Positions 1-7,996 are shown, counted from the stretch's first letter. The stretch is DNA of 27,422 bases from CAZFLD01 sp964519835 (GCA_964519835.1 CAZFLD010000060.1:1-27422); one strand, 5' to 3'. Notes: generated by a model not told the origin, from the letters alone. A program made the numbers and translations.

Positions 1-212
1 GGCAAACCGCCAATGTCCGGGTAGCACGTATCGTCGCCAATCCTGTCCGTGTGCGGATTGATCGGATACACCGTCAACCCCTTGTCCTTGAGCTCGTTGT
101 AGACGGAGTTACCGAACTTTGTACCGCTTCGAGAGACCCCGGCCACGGCGGGCGGGCGCGCCCGTTTTTTTGCTCTACAAACGAATGGCCGCCGACACGC
201 GCTCGATGTCAT
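1..212 (-). CDS. CoA-binding-domain protein, N-terminal part, cut by window edge
   Basis: The minus strand reads AVAGVSRSGTKFGNSVYNEL, followed by a KGLTVYPINPHTDRIGDDTCYP segment. This is the nucleotide-binding Rossmann core of the small CoA-binding (YccU-like) family; the glycine-rich GVSRSGTKFG loop and the VYPINP strand are diagnostic. The protein runs off the left edge, so only about 70 residues are seen. The start is uncertain. An in-frame ATG at 210-212 lies inside the 3' end of the neighbouring ammonia-lyase pseudogene and gives a poorly matching basic leader. A GTG just before AGVSRSG would delete the first beta strand. The family normally has about 15 residues of good N-terminal sequence here, so the 5' end may be damaged around an A7 run (minus strand, 165-171). 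Family functions are poorly known; CoA or NAD binding is expected. Confidence 0.6.
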   Translation of the reverse strand, partial: MTSSACRRPFVCRAKKRARPPAVAGVSRSGTKFGNSVYNELKDKGLTVYPINPHTDRIGDDTCYPDIGGL

Positions 213-1595
213 TGCTTAGCGGTCTGTCCTCGACAAGCCGGAGGCTGTGTCTTCTGACAAGCGTGTGGAGATTCACGGAGGACTCGGCGAAGCCGGCGGA
301 GGGGACGGCATCGACACGGCCCGTCTGCGGGGTGACCGCCCCCTCCTCGGCACAAAGCTCGGCCGCCTGCGCCAACACCAGGAGGAAAATCGCCGCCATA
401 TCCCAGAGCCGCTCGATTTGAGCTGAAGTGTTTCCTGCAGCGATGGTTCCCATTGTCACGATGTCCTGGTTGTCCGCGTTCGTGGGGATCGACTGGATTG
501 AAGCCGGAACGGCATGTGTACGCATCTCTGCGAGGATGGCCGTCGCGGTAACCTGGGCTCCCATAAAACCACTTTGCCGTCCGGGCGACCGAGGCTGCAA
601 CATCGGCGGGAGTCCCCGCGAACGAACCGGGTCCGTCAGACGCGCAATTGCCCGCTCCATGTGGCCGGCAATCGATATGACTGCGTTACTCAAGGCGTCG
701 GAGACAAAGGCCACGTGTTGGCCAAAGAAGTCTCCGCCTTGCACCACCACATCATCCTCGGGGAAGAGGACCGGATTGTCGGTAACCGATGCGAGCTCCG
801 TGTCCACAATGCCGTCGTGGAACTCGAGCACGTCTATGGCGGCGCGCACGGGGGAACGACCCAGGCACAGGCTCTGTGTCGGCGGAATCGGGCCCGGAGG
901 CGGAATTGGCGCGTGCCTGCGATCCGGCCGGCTCGATCCGCGGCAGCGAGCAGGTCGTCGAGGACGTGGTGACGAGACGCGAGCCGTCGCCCGTTAACTC
1001 GGCGAGGCGGCGGTGCCGTTCACCAGCGCGATTCCTTCCTTTGCTTAGAAGACCAGCGCTGTGAGACCGGCACGCGAAAGCCCGTCGGCCGCCGCGACGC
1101 ATTCACCCGTGAACCACACCGCGCCTTCTCCTGAGAGTGTGGCGGCCATGTGCGCGAGGGGGGTGAGGCCGCCACTTGCTCCCACCGTCCCAACCGAAGG
1201 GACCACGTCTTGGCGGAGCATGCCGACAAGCAGATCGACGATCTCTCGCCGAACCCCCGAGCGGCCGCGAACCAGGCTCGAGACACGCGCCGCCATCATC
1301 GCGCGGACGTGCTCTCGGCGAAGGGGCGGACCAACGCCGGCTTGCAGGTGGGAGAGCAGGTGGCGCTGCAGCTCCTCGGCTACGCTTGGGTCCACATAGG
1401 TGTTGGCGGTCCGAAGCCGGTGGTTATGCCGTATACGATCCGGCGCTTGTCCAAGAGCTGAGACACAAACTTCCGGCCGGCGTCGAGGACCTGGTACTCC
1501 GATTTGGAGAGACGAATCGGCGTGTTCCTAAGGGCAACGTCGGCAACCAGCCGCAGGTGAGGCCGATTCACGTCGCCCGCTTCCTGCGGATTCAA
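175..1595 (-). pseudogene. hutH: Histidine ammonia-lyase, degraded
   Basis: Histidine ammonia-lyase deaminates L-histidine to urocanate, the first step of histidine catabolism, using an MIO cofactor formed from Ala-Ser-Gly. Three blocks are visible. Positions 1595 to about 1400 give the N-terminus ending in VYGITTGFGP. Positions about 1400-1048 continue in another frame with the AGVGPPLRREHVRAMMAAR helix and the MIO motif VGASGGLTPLAHMA. Positions 849-175 give the C-terminal half with SVTDNPVLFPED, SIPTNADNQDIVTMG and a normal C-terminus. The lesions are a one-base frameshift near 1395-1405, an in-frame TAA at 1045-1047 directly before AKEGIALVNGT, a second stop about 15 codons later, and a scrambled stretch at about 870-1010 whose expected helix (LDDLLAAADRAG) appears in a third frame. 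Total length corresponds to about 473 codons against roughly 510 for the family, so a deletion is likely. The residue after MIO is Gly where Asp is usual. It starts 4 bases after the stop of the sugar dehydrogenase, so it was once in that transcript. Confidence 0.85.
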
Positions 1596-1599
1596 CGGA

Positions 1600-2748
1600 C
1601 TAGTCGACGGGCTCCAGCCGGTAGAGACCGCCGTTGTCTTCGTCGGTCAGGAGATACAAAAACCCGTCGGGACCCGTGCGCACGTCTCGTATGCGGCCGA
1701 GTGTGCCGTCGAGAAGGACTTCCTCGCCAACAACCTGAGCTCCGTCGAGCTCGACCCGCCGGAGGTGGCGGCCGGCCAGCGCACCCACAAAGAGGTCTCC
1801 ATCCCACTCGGGGAATTGCTCACCTCGATACAGCGTCAATCCGGAGGGCGCGATGGAAGGTGTCCAGTAGGTCAGCGGGTCCGGTACGGTGGGAGCCGTA
1901 TCCTCGCCGATGGGGAAGCCCGTGCCGTACTCACGTCCGTAGGTGACCTCGGGCCAACCGTAGTTTTCCGCCGGTTGCACGAGGTTGAGCTCGTCACCGC
2001 CCTGCGGTCCGTGTTCATGCTGCCATATCCGGCCGGTGGCGGGATCTATGGCCATTCCTTGCGCATTGCGGTGGCCGTACGAGTAGATGGCGTCGAGGGC
2101 GTTTGCTTCGTCCACGAAGGGATTGTCCGCGGGGATGGATCCGTCCGGGTTAATGCGAAGGGTGCTTCCCGCGTGGTCGCCGAGGTCCTGGGCGCGGTCG
2201 CGCTCGCCACGGTCACCGATGGTAAACAAGAGTGTGCCGTCTTCCATAAAGCCAAGGCGAGAACCAAAGTGCCGTCCGGAGAACGTAAGTCGATCCATAC
2301 GGAAGATTTCTTCCAGGTTGGAAAGCCGTGTGCCGCTTAGGGTGGCGCGGCTTATGGCCGTGCCGGTGCCGGCGGCGCCGCTTACGGCGTGGCTGAAATA
2401 GATTCGGTTGGTGGACTCAAAATCGGGATCAAGAATGATATCGAGCAACCCGCCCTGCCCCGTCGTCGCAATCTCAGGAAGGCCACGTACCTCGTTGATA
2501 CTGTCTCCGTTGATACGGAGGAGGCGCCCGGAACGAATGGTAACAAGGAAGTCCCCGTCGGGCAAAAACGCCAAGGCCCACGGCCGAGATATTCCTGCCA
2601 CCAATTCCACAACGTCGAAGGTGGCTTGCTCGGACCCTACGTTCTCCTCGACGATCCGGCTGCTGATGTCCGCACTGACTCCGGCACATCCTGTGATGCC
2701 CACAAAGATCGACAGCGCCACTATCCCAAGTGATTTGCTCAATTTCAT
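1600..2748 (-). CDS. Lipoprotein PQQ-dependent aldose sugar dehydrogenase (soluble GDH/YliI type)
   Basis: This 382-residue protein matches the soluble quinoprotein glucose/aldose dehydrogenase family, which oxidises sugars outside the cytoplasm with PQQ and Ca2+. Visible family motifs are GLLDIILDPDF, GRHFGSRLGF with the probable catalytic His, LLFTIGDRG, the HRNAQGMAIDPATG and WQHEHGPQGGDELN blocks, NYGWPEVTYG, and APSGLTLYRG near the end. The ATG at 2746-2748 was chosen because it creates a clean lipoprotein signal: a basic N-terminus (KLSKS), a hydrophobic core, and lipobox ITGC with Cys21. A longer reading frame exists upstream but lacks signal character. No convincing Shine-Dalgarno is seen. 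The gene follows thiQ after 58 bases containing a GC-rich hairpin, and is followed 4 bases later by the dead hutH. Whether PQQ is truly the cofactor cannot be told from sequence alone, since some relatives use other quinones or none. Confidence 0.85.
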   Translation of the reverse strand: MKLSKSLGIVALSIFVGITGCAGVSADISSRIVEENVGSEQATFDVVELVAGISRPWALAFLPDGDFLVTIRSGRLLRINGDSINEVRGLPEIATTGQGGLLDIILDPDFESTNRIYFSHAVSGAAGTGTAISRATLSGTRLSNLEEIFRMDRLTFSGRHFGSRLGFMEDGTLLFTIGDRGERDRAQDLGDHAGSTLRINPDGSIPADNPFVDEANALDAIYSYGHRNAQGMAIDPATGRIWQHEHGPQGGDELNLVQPAENYGWPEVTYGREYGTGFPIGEDTAPTVPDPLTYWTPSIAPSGLTLYRGEQFPEWDGDLFVGALAGRHLRRVELDGAQVVGEEVLLDGTLGRIRDVRTGPDGFLYLLTDEDNGGLYRLEPVD

Positions 2749-2765
2749 GTGGGAAAAGGTATGTG

Positions 2766-2794
2766 CCCCGCCCGCGCCGGTCAAACGGGCGGGC
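2766..2794 (-). terminator. GC-rich hairpin between thiQ and the sugar dehydrogenase
   Basis: CCCGCCCG (2767-2774) and CGGGCGGG (2786-2793) form a perfect 8-bp stem with an 11-base loop. It lies 13 bases past the thiQ stop and 18 bases before the dehydrogenase start on the minus strand. No U-tract follows, so it may be a pause, an attenuator or a mRNA-end stabiliser rather than an intrinsic terminator. Confidence 0.35.
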
Positions 2795-2806
2795 CGCGTG
2801 AAGGCA

Positions 2807-3946
2807 CTACCCACCGGCGGGTAGCACGTGCGCCGCGACGTTTGGCAGCGTCACCGTCACATTCTCTCCAACTTCGACCCGTCGGCTGGAAAACACTCGT
2901 AAGTGATTGGCGCCGGCGTGATTGGCGCCGGCGGTCGGCTCGACGGCATAGCCGTAGTGGTATCCAAAATACTCGCGGGATACCACTCGTGCACGAACCG
3001 CGGCGCCGGCGGGGCGTTCGCCGAACTCGATGTGCTCGGGGCGAAACAAGAGTATGGCCGGTCCGGGATTGCAGTCGGTCTCCACGTCCAGCTCGAATCC
3101 GAGCGCCGCGCGAAACCGGCCGGGCCTTTGTGGCGGCGCGCCCGAAGGCGGTGAACCGGCATTTGCCGACCTATTGGCGGCCATACCACCCGCCGGCCCG
3201 CCATCCACCGCCCTGCCGGCGCCGACGGGCCGCAGCTCGCCCTCGAGAAAGTTTGCTTCGCCGACAAACGAGGCGACAAATCGATTTTTCGGCCGAAGGT
3301 ACAGATCTTCGGGAGTGCCGTACTGCTCGAGACGGCCGGCGCGCATTAACGCAACACGGTCTGCGATCGAGAGCGCCTCTTGCCTGCTGTGGGTCACAAA
3401 GAGCGTTGTGATGTCGAGCTCCCGCTGGATGCGGACCAAATTCGCCCGCAGCTCTCGTCGGCGCGGCGCGTCGATGGCGGAGAAGGGTTCGTCCAGCAAA
3501 AAGGCCTCCGGCTCGATAACCAGGGCTCGTGCAACGGCCACGCGCTGGGCCTCGCCGCCGGATAGGGTGGTCGTCTTCCGATTCTCGAATCCTTCGAGAC
3601 CAACGGCCCCGAGCATAGACGAAACCTTTGCGCCTACGTCGGCAATACGGTGTCGCCGGAGTCCGTAGGCCACATTCTCCGCCACCGTAAGATGGGGAAA
3701 GAGTGTATAGTTCTGGAACACGATGCCCAGTTTTCGTCGGCTCGGGCCAAGCGCCGTGATGTCCACCTTGTTCACAATTACATGTCCGGATTCCAGTGCC
3801 TCGAAACCGGAGATCGCGCGGAGCGTTGTGGTCTTGCCGCTTCCGCTCGGTCCGAGCAAAGCGACAAGCTCGCCGTGCGCTACATCGAGCGATATGTCGA
3901 GGACAAAGTCTCCGTAGTCGCGGTAGAGATCTTCGAGTCGAATCAT
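2807..3946 (-). CDS. thiQ: Thiamine ABC transporter, ATP-binding protein
   Basis: This is the ATPase that energises the thiamine importer on the inner face of the cytoplasmic membrane. Counting from the ATG at 3944-3946, it has Walker A GPSGSGKT (32-39), Q-loop Gln78, signature LSGGE (128-132), Walker B FLLDE (149-153) and H-loop His186. The start overlaps the thiP stop as ATGA, indicating translational coupling. A longer frame upstream of this ATG lies in thiP and is rejected. At 379 residues it is much longer than typical ThiQ (about 230). The extra C-terminal region, including ILLFRPEHIEFGERP, looks like the TOBE-type regulatory domain of PotA/CysA/FbpC-type ATPases. A proline- and glycine-rich low-complexity stretch links it to the ATPase core. 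The thiamine assignment rests on ThiB and the TPP riboswitch rather than on this protein. Confidence 0.85.
   Translation of the reverse strand: MIRLEDLYRDYGDFVLDISLDVAHGELVALLGPSGSGKTTTLRAISGFEALESGHVIVNKVDITALGPSRRKLGIVFQNYTLFPHLTVAENVAYGLRRHRIADVGAKVSSMLGAVGLEGFENRKTTTLSGGEAQRVAVARALVIEPEAFLLDEPFSAIDAPRRRELRANLVRIQRELDITTLFVTHSRQEALSIADRVALMRAGRLEQYGTPEDLYLRPKNRFVASFVGEANFLEGELRPVGAGRAVDGGPAGGMAANRSANAGSPPSGAPPQRPGRFRAALGFELDVETDCNPGPAILLFRPEHIEFGERPAGAAVRARVVSREYFGYHYGYAVEPTAGANHAGANHLRVFSSRRVEVGENVTVTLPNVAAHVLPAGG
2904..2933. repeat. 15-bp tandem direct repeat inside thiQ
   Basis: TGATTGGCGCCGGCG occurs twice head to tail (2904-2918 and 2919-2933). It keeps frame and encodes a duplicated AGANH in the C-terminal domain of ThiQ, so it looks like a recent replication-slippage duplication. 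Confidence 0.9.
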
Positions 3947-5604
3947 CGTGCCGGCGCCCTGGTGGCCGGCCGCGCGCTTCTGTCGAGGAAGCCGAAAATT
4001 CCCAGGCACAGGAGTATGTAAATAAGGCCGAGGACAACACCCTGGTCGAAGCTCCGAAATCCCATAAGTCGATAAATGGCAACGGGGAAGGTCGTAATCT
4101 CCCCGGCGCCCGCCGTCATCACCGCCGTGAAATCGGCGAAGGGAAGTGCCAGGGCGTAGGCAAATGCGTTGGCAAAGCCGTAGCGCAGCATGGGCGCGGT
4201 CACCGTAACAAAAGCGGCGGCTCGGCCCGCGCCAAGGGCCTGCGCGCTCTCGATGTACGTTCGATCCAAGCCCTCGACACTCGTTCGCAGAATCCGATAG
4301 GTCGTCGGAAGAGCCACAAAAAACTGCGCCAACACAACCAACAGTGCCGCAGGCAGATGGTCCTCGTAGGCTTCACGGAGCGACAATGCCGCGGTAACAA
4401 CCGAGAGGCCCAACGGAACAAGGAAGGCGGTGTCGAAAAAGTCTGATCGCTTGCCGTGAAGCGACAGCGCCATTGCCAGCGCAAACGTAAAGCTTAACGC
4501 GCCTGCGGCACATGCAACGCCGATGCTGCGAAGAATGACAAGCGGTATCGAGCTCTGGACGATAGATGCAGCGCTGCGGAGTGTTCCCCGCGCGCCGGTA
4601 AACAGGGCGGTTAACGGCTCAAAACTGAGTCCCCCGGAATCGGTGAGTGCACGGACCGCCATTGTGACAATCGGCCCCGCGACAAATACGAGCAGTAGGC
4701 CGGCGATCACCAGAACCAACGCACGGACGATTGGGCCAACAGCACGAAGGGGCGTAAGCTGTCTCAGTTGTGCGCCGGGTGAGATAACGGCCCTGCCCAT
4801 CCAGCGGCCCGTGAGCGCAAACAGGCTCCCGGTCAAGACAAGCTGCAACAGCGCGAGCCCCCCGGCCGCGGCGGCATCGAGATTCACAAACATCTCTTGA
4901 TAGATCCGCACCTCTATCGTGGCGGTTGCGACGCCGCCAAAGATCAGCACGATACCAAAGCTCAAAAAGCTGTATACAAAAACAAGCACAAAGCCCGCAG
5001 TGATTGCCGGCACCAAGAGCGGCAAGGTCACACGAAAAAACGTGCGCCACCGCGGGTCGCCGAGGGATGCGGCGGTCTCCTCGAGCCGTGGATCGATCTG
5101 CGACCAACGGTCGGCAATGACACGCATGGCGAGCGAGAAGTCGTAAAAGACGTGCGCCAGCACAATGCCCGGCACGCTGTAAATCAATGAGGACCGTACG
5201 TCAAAAAGGGATGCCAATAGCCCGTTACGGCCGAAAAAGCTGATCATCGCAAGGACCACGACGATACTCGGCAGGACAAAGGGCAGGAGGGTCAGACTCC
5301 GAAGGAGTCCGCGAAGAGGAAAACGGAAGTGAGAGATAATCCAGGCGCCGGGAATGGCCAAAAGAACGCCCGCGGACGCCGACGCGGCCGCCTGCGCGAA
5401 GGTAAAACCGACGGTACGCCAGGTGGCGGGCGAGCTAAGCACGCCCCAAAGCCCCGATGCTCGGCCGTCGATGCTTGGCCCACCTATGGTACGGAGCAAA
5501 AAAAGCCCGATGGGGAGGAGGAAGACAAGCAAGATAAAAAGCAATCCTCCCCAAGCGGGCAAATAACGTACTAACGCATGATCTCTTCCCATGCTCCAAG
5601 CCAC
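3943..5604 (-). CDS. thiP: Thiamine ABC transporter, fused two-domain permease
   Basis: This 553-residue inner-membrane protein carries two binding-protein-dependent permease domains in tandem, as in ThiP and FbpB-type permeases (ThiP is usually about 535 residues). About a dozen hydrophobic segments are visible. Both EAA-type ATPase-contact loops are present: EETAASLGDPRWRTFFRVTLP in the first half, and IESAQALGAGRAAAFVTVTAP in the second. It sits between thiB and thiQ. Its 3' end overlaps the thiQ start by 4 bases, and its 5' end overlaps the thiB stop. Two starts are possible: GTG at 5602-5604 (34-base overlap with thiB) and ATG at 5590-5592 (22-base overlap). Neither has a well-spaced Shine-Dalgarno, so translation is probably coupled to thiB. 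The longer form is given. Confidence 0.9.
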   Translation of the reverse strand: MAWSMGRDHALVRYLPAWGGLLFILLVFLLPIGLFLLRTIGGPSIDGRASGLWGVLSSPATWRTVGFTFAQAAASASAGVLLAIPGAWIISHFRFPLRGLLRSLTLLPFVLPSIVVVLAMISFFGRNGLLASLFDVRSSLIYSVPGIVLAHVFYDFSLAMRVIADRWSQIDPRLEETAASLGDPRWRTFFRVTLPLLVPAITAGFVLVFVYSFLSFGIVLIFGGVATATIEVRIYQEMFVNLDAAAAGGLALLQLVLTGSLFALTGRWMGRAVISPGAQLRQLTPLRAVGPIVRALVLVIAGLLLVFVAGPIVTMAVRALTDSGGLSFEPLTALFTGARGTLRSAASIVQSSIPLVILRSIGVACAAGALSFTFALAMALSLHGKRSDFFDTAFLVPLGLSVVTAALSLREAYEDHLPAALLVVLAQFFVALPTTYRILRTSVEGLDRTYIESAQALGAGRAAAFVTVTAPMLRYGFANAFAYALALPFADFTAVMTAGAGEITTFPVAIYRLMGFRSFDQGVVLGLIYILLCLGIFGFLDRSARPATRAPAR

Positions 5605-6644
5605 TCGTCGAAGTTTTCGGCGACTCGCGCTACATCGAGATTGATAATCTCCGACGCGCGTGCTGTTTCGTCGAAGGCCTCCGGCAAGGAGGCATTGGGG
5701 TTGATGGGATACATAAACTGATTAAGCGGGATTTGATTCTGAAACTCCTGCGACACCAAATAATCGATCACAAGATGTGCGTGATCCGGGCGATCGGAGC
5801 CCGCTACGACGCCGGCATACTCCACTTGGGCGTAGGCGCTGTCTCCGAGGATCAAGTTCCGATACCGCTCTGTCTCTTCAAAGGCGATGTGATAGGCGGG
5901 GCTTGTGTCGTAGCTCAGGACAATCGGCGCCTCGCCCTGGGTGTACAACCCGTACCCCTCGCTCCACGTCGAGGTAAACGTCAAGATGCTCGGCCTCAGG
6001 CGACGCCAGTAGTCGATAAAGCCGTCCTCACCAAAGTATGCGACGGTAAAGAGCAGGAAATTGCGACCCGGCGACGATGTGCGAGGATCCATCAATATAA
6101 TCGACTCGCGGAAGCGCTCGTCGGTCAGGTCCTCCCACGTTTCGGGCGGGTCTTCCAGCGCCTTTGAGTCGTAGTTGAACATTATGTGGCCGTAGTCAAA
6201 TGGAACGACGGGCAGATCCTCGGTCAACAGATCGGAATTCACAAGGCTCAAGTCTTTGGGTCGATAGAACAAAAAGAGCTCGGTATTGAGTATCTCGTCG
6301 GCATAGGTGTTGTCCAGGCCGATCACGACGTCGGCCGGTGTATCGTCGCCTTCGCGTCGGAGTTGGCTCAAAATGCCGCCGGTCTCCTGAAACCGGCGAA
6401 AGTCCACTTCTACACCGTGAACCGCGTCCATATGATCAACGACCGCGGTTACGAGGGGCTCGGGAAAGACATCGTAGGTGTAGATAACGACGGGTCCCAG
6501 ACTCGGTTCCTCCCCGGCGCGGCCTTCTTCCGCGGCGGGTGCGGCCCGAAGCGTGGTCGGCAAGACGATTGCCATAGCAGCGACAACCAGGGTCGGCAAC
6601 AGAGCCGCCGGCCCGCCCAATCGGCGTAGAAAACTACTCAACAT
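5571..6644 (-). CDS. thiB: Thiamine ABC transporter, periplasmic thiamine-binding protein
   Basis: This 357-residue secreted binding protein delivers thiamine (or TPP/TMP) to ThiPQ. After a signal peptide (about residues 1-34, hydrophobic core ALLPTLVVAAMAIVL), the sequence follows ThiB: VVIYTYDVF at the start of the mature protein, ADVVIGLDNTYADE, VPFDYGHIMFNYD, LMDPRTSSPGRNFLL, TSTWSEGYGLYTQGEAPIVL and SYDTSPAYH. These are the hallmark ThiB segments. The ATG at 6642-6644 was chosen because GGGAG (6651-6655) lies 6 bases upstream and the signal peptide begins right there; a longer frame running into the riboswitch is rejected. The gene is first in the thiBPQ operon and is directly downstream of a TPP riboswitch, which independently supports thiamine as substrate. 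Confidence 0.95.
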   Translation of the reverse strand: MLSSFLRRLGGPAALLPTLVVAAMAIVLPTTLRAAPAAEEGRAGEEPSLGPVVIYTYDVFPEPLVTAVVDHMDAVHGVEVDFRRFQETGGILSQLRREGDDTPADVVIGLDNTYADEILNTELFLFYRPKDLSLVNSDLLTEDLPVVPFDYGHIMFNYDSKALEDPPETWEDLTDERFRESIILMDPRTSSPGRNFLLFTVAYFGEDGFIDYWRRLRPSILTFTSTWSEGYGLYTQGEAPIVLSYDTSPAYHIAFEETERYRNLILGDSAYAQVEYAGVVAGSDRPDHAHLVIDYLVSQEFQNQIPLNQFMYPINPNASLPEAFDETARASEIINLDVARVAENFDEWLGAWEEIMR

Positions 6645-6652
6645 AGTAACCT

Positions 6653-6675
6653 CCCGGAAACGTGTTTGCTCCGGG
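6653..6675 (-). promoter_or_regulatory. Hairpin that can mask the thiB ribosome binding site
   Basis: On the minus strand CCCGGA (complement of 6670-6675) pairs with TCCGGG (complement of 6653-6658) around an 11-base loop. The right arm includes the first bases of the GGGAGG Shine-Dalgarno of thiB. It lies between the TPP aptamer and the start codon, so it is the likely expression platform, acting on translation initiation. Confidence 0.55.
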
Positions 6676-6718
6676 GCAACCAATACATTGTTTTTGATTT
6701 GCGTTGGCAAGATACATC

Positions 6719-6792
6719 GATTCTCCCTACGCCGGTATAACCCGGATCAGGTTCTTCGGGTGTGATCTCAGCCCCCAAGGGCACCCCGGAAC
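6719..6792 (-). ncRNA. TPP riboswitch (THI element) upstream of thiBPQ
   Basis: Read on the minus strand, this stretch has the conserved THI-box order: GGGGTGCCC, GGGGGCTGAGATCACACCC, GAAGAACCTGATCCGGGTTA and TACCGGCGTAGGGA. The CTGAGA and ACCTGATC cores, which contact the pyrimidine and the pyrophosphate of TPP, are intact. It lies 75 bases upstream of the thiB start. It should turn the importer off when TPP is abundant. Confidence 0.95.
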
Positions 6793-6798
6793 AAGCGT

Positions 6799-6828
6799 AA
6801 TGTAATCCTAACACTGGTTGGGCGTCAA
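6799..6828 (-). promoter_or_regulatory. Predicted sigma-70-type promoter of thiBPQ
   Basis: On the minus strand TTGACG (complement of 6823-6828, 5 of 6 to consensus) is followed after 18 bases by TACATT (complement of 6799-6804, 4 of 6). Transcription would start a few bases before the riboswitch aptamer, which is the expected geometry. Confidence 0.5.
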
Positions 6829-6840
6829 GGTCGTCTTGCG

Positions 6841-6859
6841 CGGGGTGCGTTTCGCCCCG
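6841..6859 (-). terminator. Possible hairpin after the Gfo/Idh/MocA gene
   Basis: CGGGGTGCG and CGCCCCG form a short GC-rich stem with one bulge, 22 bases past the oxidoreductase stop and just upstream of the thi promoter. There is no U-tract, so the terminator reading is weak. Confidence 0.25.
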
Positions 6860-6880
6860 TCCGCAACTCGCGCGGGGTGC

Positions 6881-7864
6881 CTACGCCCAGCGCCTCTCCC
6901 GGGCCGCCTCAAACACTCGCTCAATAACCCGCATGTTGCCAACGGCGTCGTCGATGGGTGTGGGGACCGGCGTGTCGTCGATGATTGCCTTTGACATCAA
7001 CTCCCCTTGCACCGTGTATTGGTCGGTGGCAGGAATCTCGATGGTGCGCATATTTGTCGCCTTTGTGTGCGTAACAACGCAGGGGCGGTCAGGCGGCGCG
7101 TTGAAGGGAATCATCACCTCGACACGTCCCTCCGTCCCGGAGATACCAACCCACTGTTGAGGCTCGAGTTGTGTCGAGTACATAAAACTCGCGGTTCCGT
7201 TTGCGAACTCCAGAATGACCGACCCGTAGCTGTCCGTCCGGAACCGCGGGTCGTACTCGATGTGAGCAGCGACTCGCTCGGGTTCGGCGGCAAAGATGTG
7301 CCGCGCAACCGATATGGGGTAGCAACCGATGTCCATAAGACCGCCGCCGCCGACGTCCGCTTGGTTTCGAATATCGTCCGGATTTGTGTTGTTGTATGCA
7401 AAAACGGCCTGAACCATCTTGAGCTCACCCACCTCACCTTCGTCGACCAGCCTCTTCGCGGTAACCCACTGTGGGTGGTGGCGGTACATAAAGGCTTCCA
7501 TAAGCTTGAGGCGAGGAGACTTTTCTCCCGCGGCGCGAAGTTGTTCGGCCTCCGCCATGTTGAGGCCGATGGGCTTTTCACACAATACGTGCTTGCCGGC
7601 TTCCAGCGCCTTGATCGACCACTCGACGTGCATGTGGTTTGGGAGCGGAATGTAGACGGCATCAATCGTCGGGTCGGCGAGCAGGTCCTCATAGCTGCCG
7701 TGGGCCTTGTCGATGCCAAGGCCGTCCGCTACCTCCCGGGCTCGCTCTTTATCGCGCGACGCTATGCCTGTTACCGCCACATGCTGTGCCTGCTGCATCG
7801 CTGGAATGACCTTGCCCGTACCGATATTCGCCGTGCTTAGGATTCCCCATCGTACCTTTTCCAT
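6881..7864 (-). CDS. Gfo/Idh/MocA-family NAD(P)-dependent oxidoreductase
   Basis: This 327-residue cytoplasmic dehydrogenase has the family layout. An N-terminal Rossmann fold begins WGILSTANIGTGKVIPA, followed by YIPLPNHMHVEW, the EKP motif with the catalytic Lys (GKHVLCEKPIG, 96-98), and a C-terminal substrate domain with the GGGLMDIGCYPISVAR helix. Members act on sugars, inositols, dihydrodiols or other polyols. The closest-looking relatives are xylose/aldose 1-dehydrogenase-type and dihydrodiol-dehydrogenase-type enzymes, but the substrate cannot be fixed here. The ATG at 7862-7864 has a strong AGGAGG 7 bases upstream; a longer frame is rejected. It lies downstream of the SDR gene on the same strand after 132 bases containing an 18-bp palindrome, so it may have its own promoter. 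Confidence 0.88.
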   Translation of the reverse strand: MEKVRWGILSTANIGTGKVIPAMQQAQHVAVTGIASRDKERAREVADGLGIDKAHGSYEDLLADPTIDAVYIPLPNHMHVEWSIKALEAGKHVLCEKPIGLNMAEAEQLRAAGEKSPRLKLMEAFMYRHHPQWVTAKRLVDEGEVGELKMVQAVFAYNNTNPDDIRNQADVGGGGLMDIGCYPISVARHIFAAEPERVAAHIEYDPRFRTDSYGSVILEFANGTASFMYSTQLEPQQWVGISGTEGRVEVMIPFNAPPDRPCVVTHTKATNMRTIEIPATDQYTVQGELMSKAIIDDTPVPTPIDDAVGNMRVIERVFEAARERRWA

Positions 7865-7898
7865 GTCGTGCCTCCTGGTGCCCTGTCGAGACTCAACC

Positions 7899-7916
7899 AC
7901 GCCGCGTACGCGGCGT
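7899..7916. promoter_or_regulatory. 18-bp perfect palindrome upstream of the Gfo/Idh/MocA gene
   Basis: ACGCCGCGTACGCGGCGT is a perfect inverted repeat centred 43 bases upstream of the oxidoreductase start and 90 bases past the SDR stop. It may be an operator for the oxidoreductase or the stem of a terminator for the SDR. The lack of a U-tract and of a real loop favours a protein-binding site. Confidence 0.4.
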
Positions 7917-7996
7917 CACAACGGCACTCAAACGCGGTGACAGCGCCCCTCGGAGCGCGGCCGGTCCGCGTCGGCGCCGCTCGGCGACCGAGTCGC

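Noticed and set aside
4619..5107. A 162-codon minus-strand frame inside thiP
   Set aside because: It lies in another frame of a conserved permease, is Cys/Arg-rich and has no family motifs.
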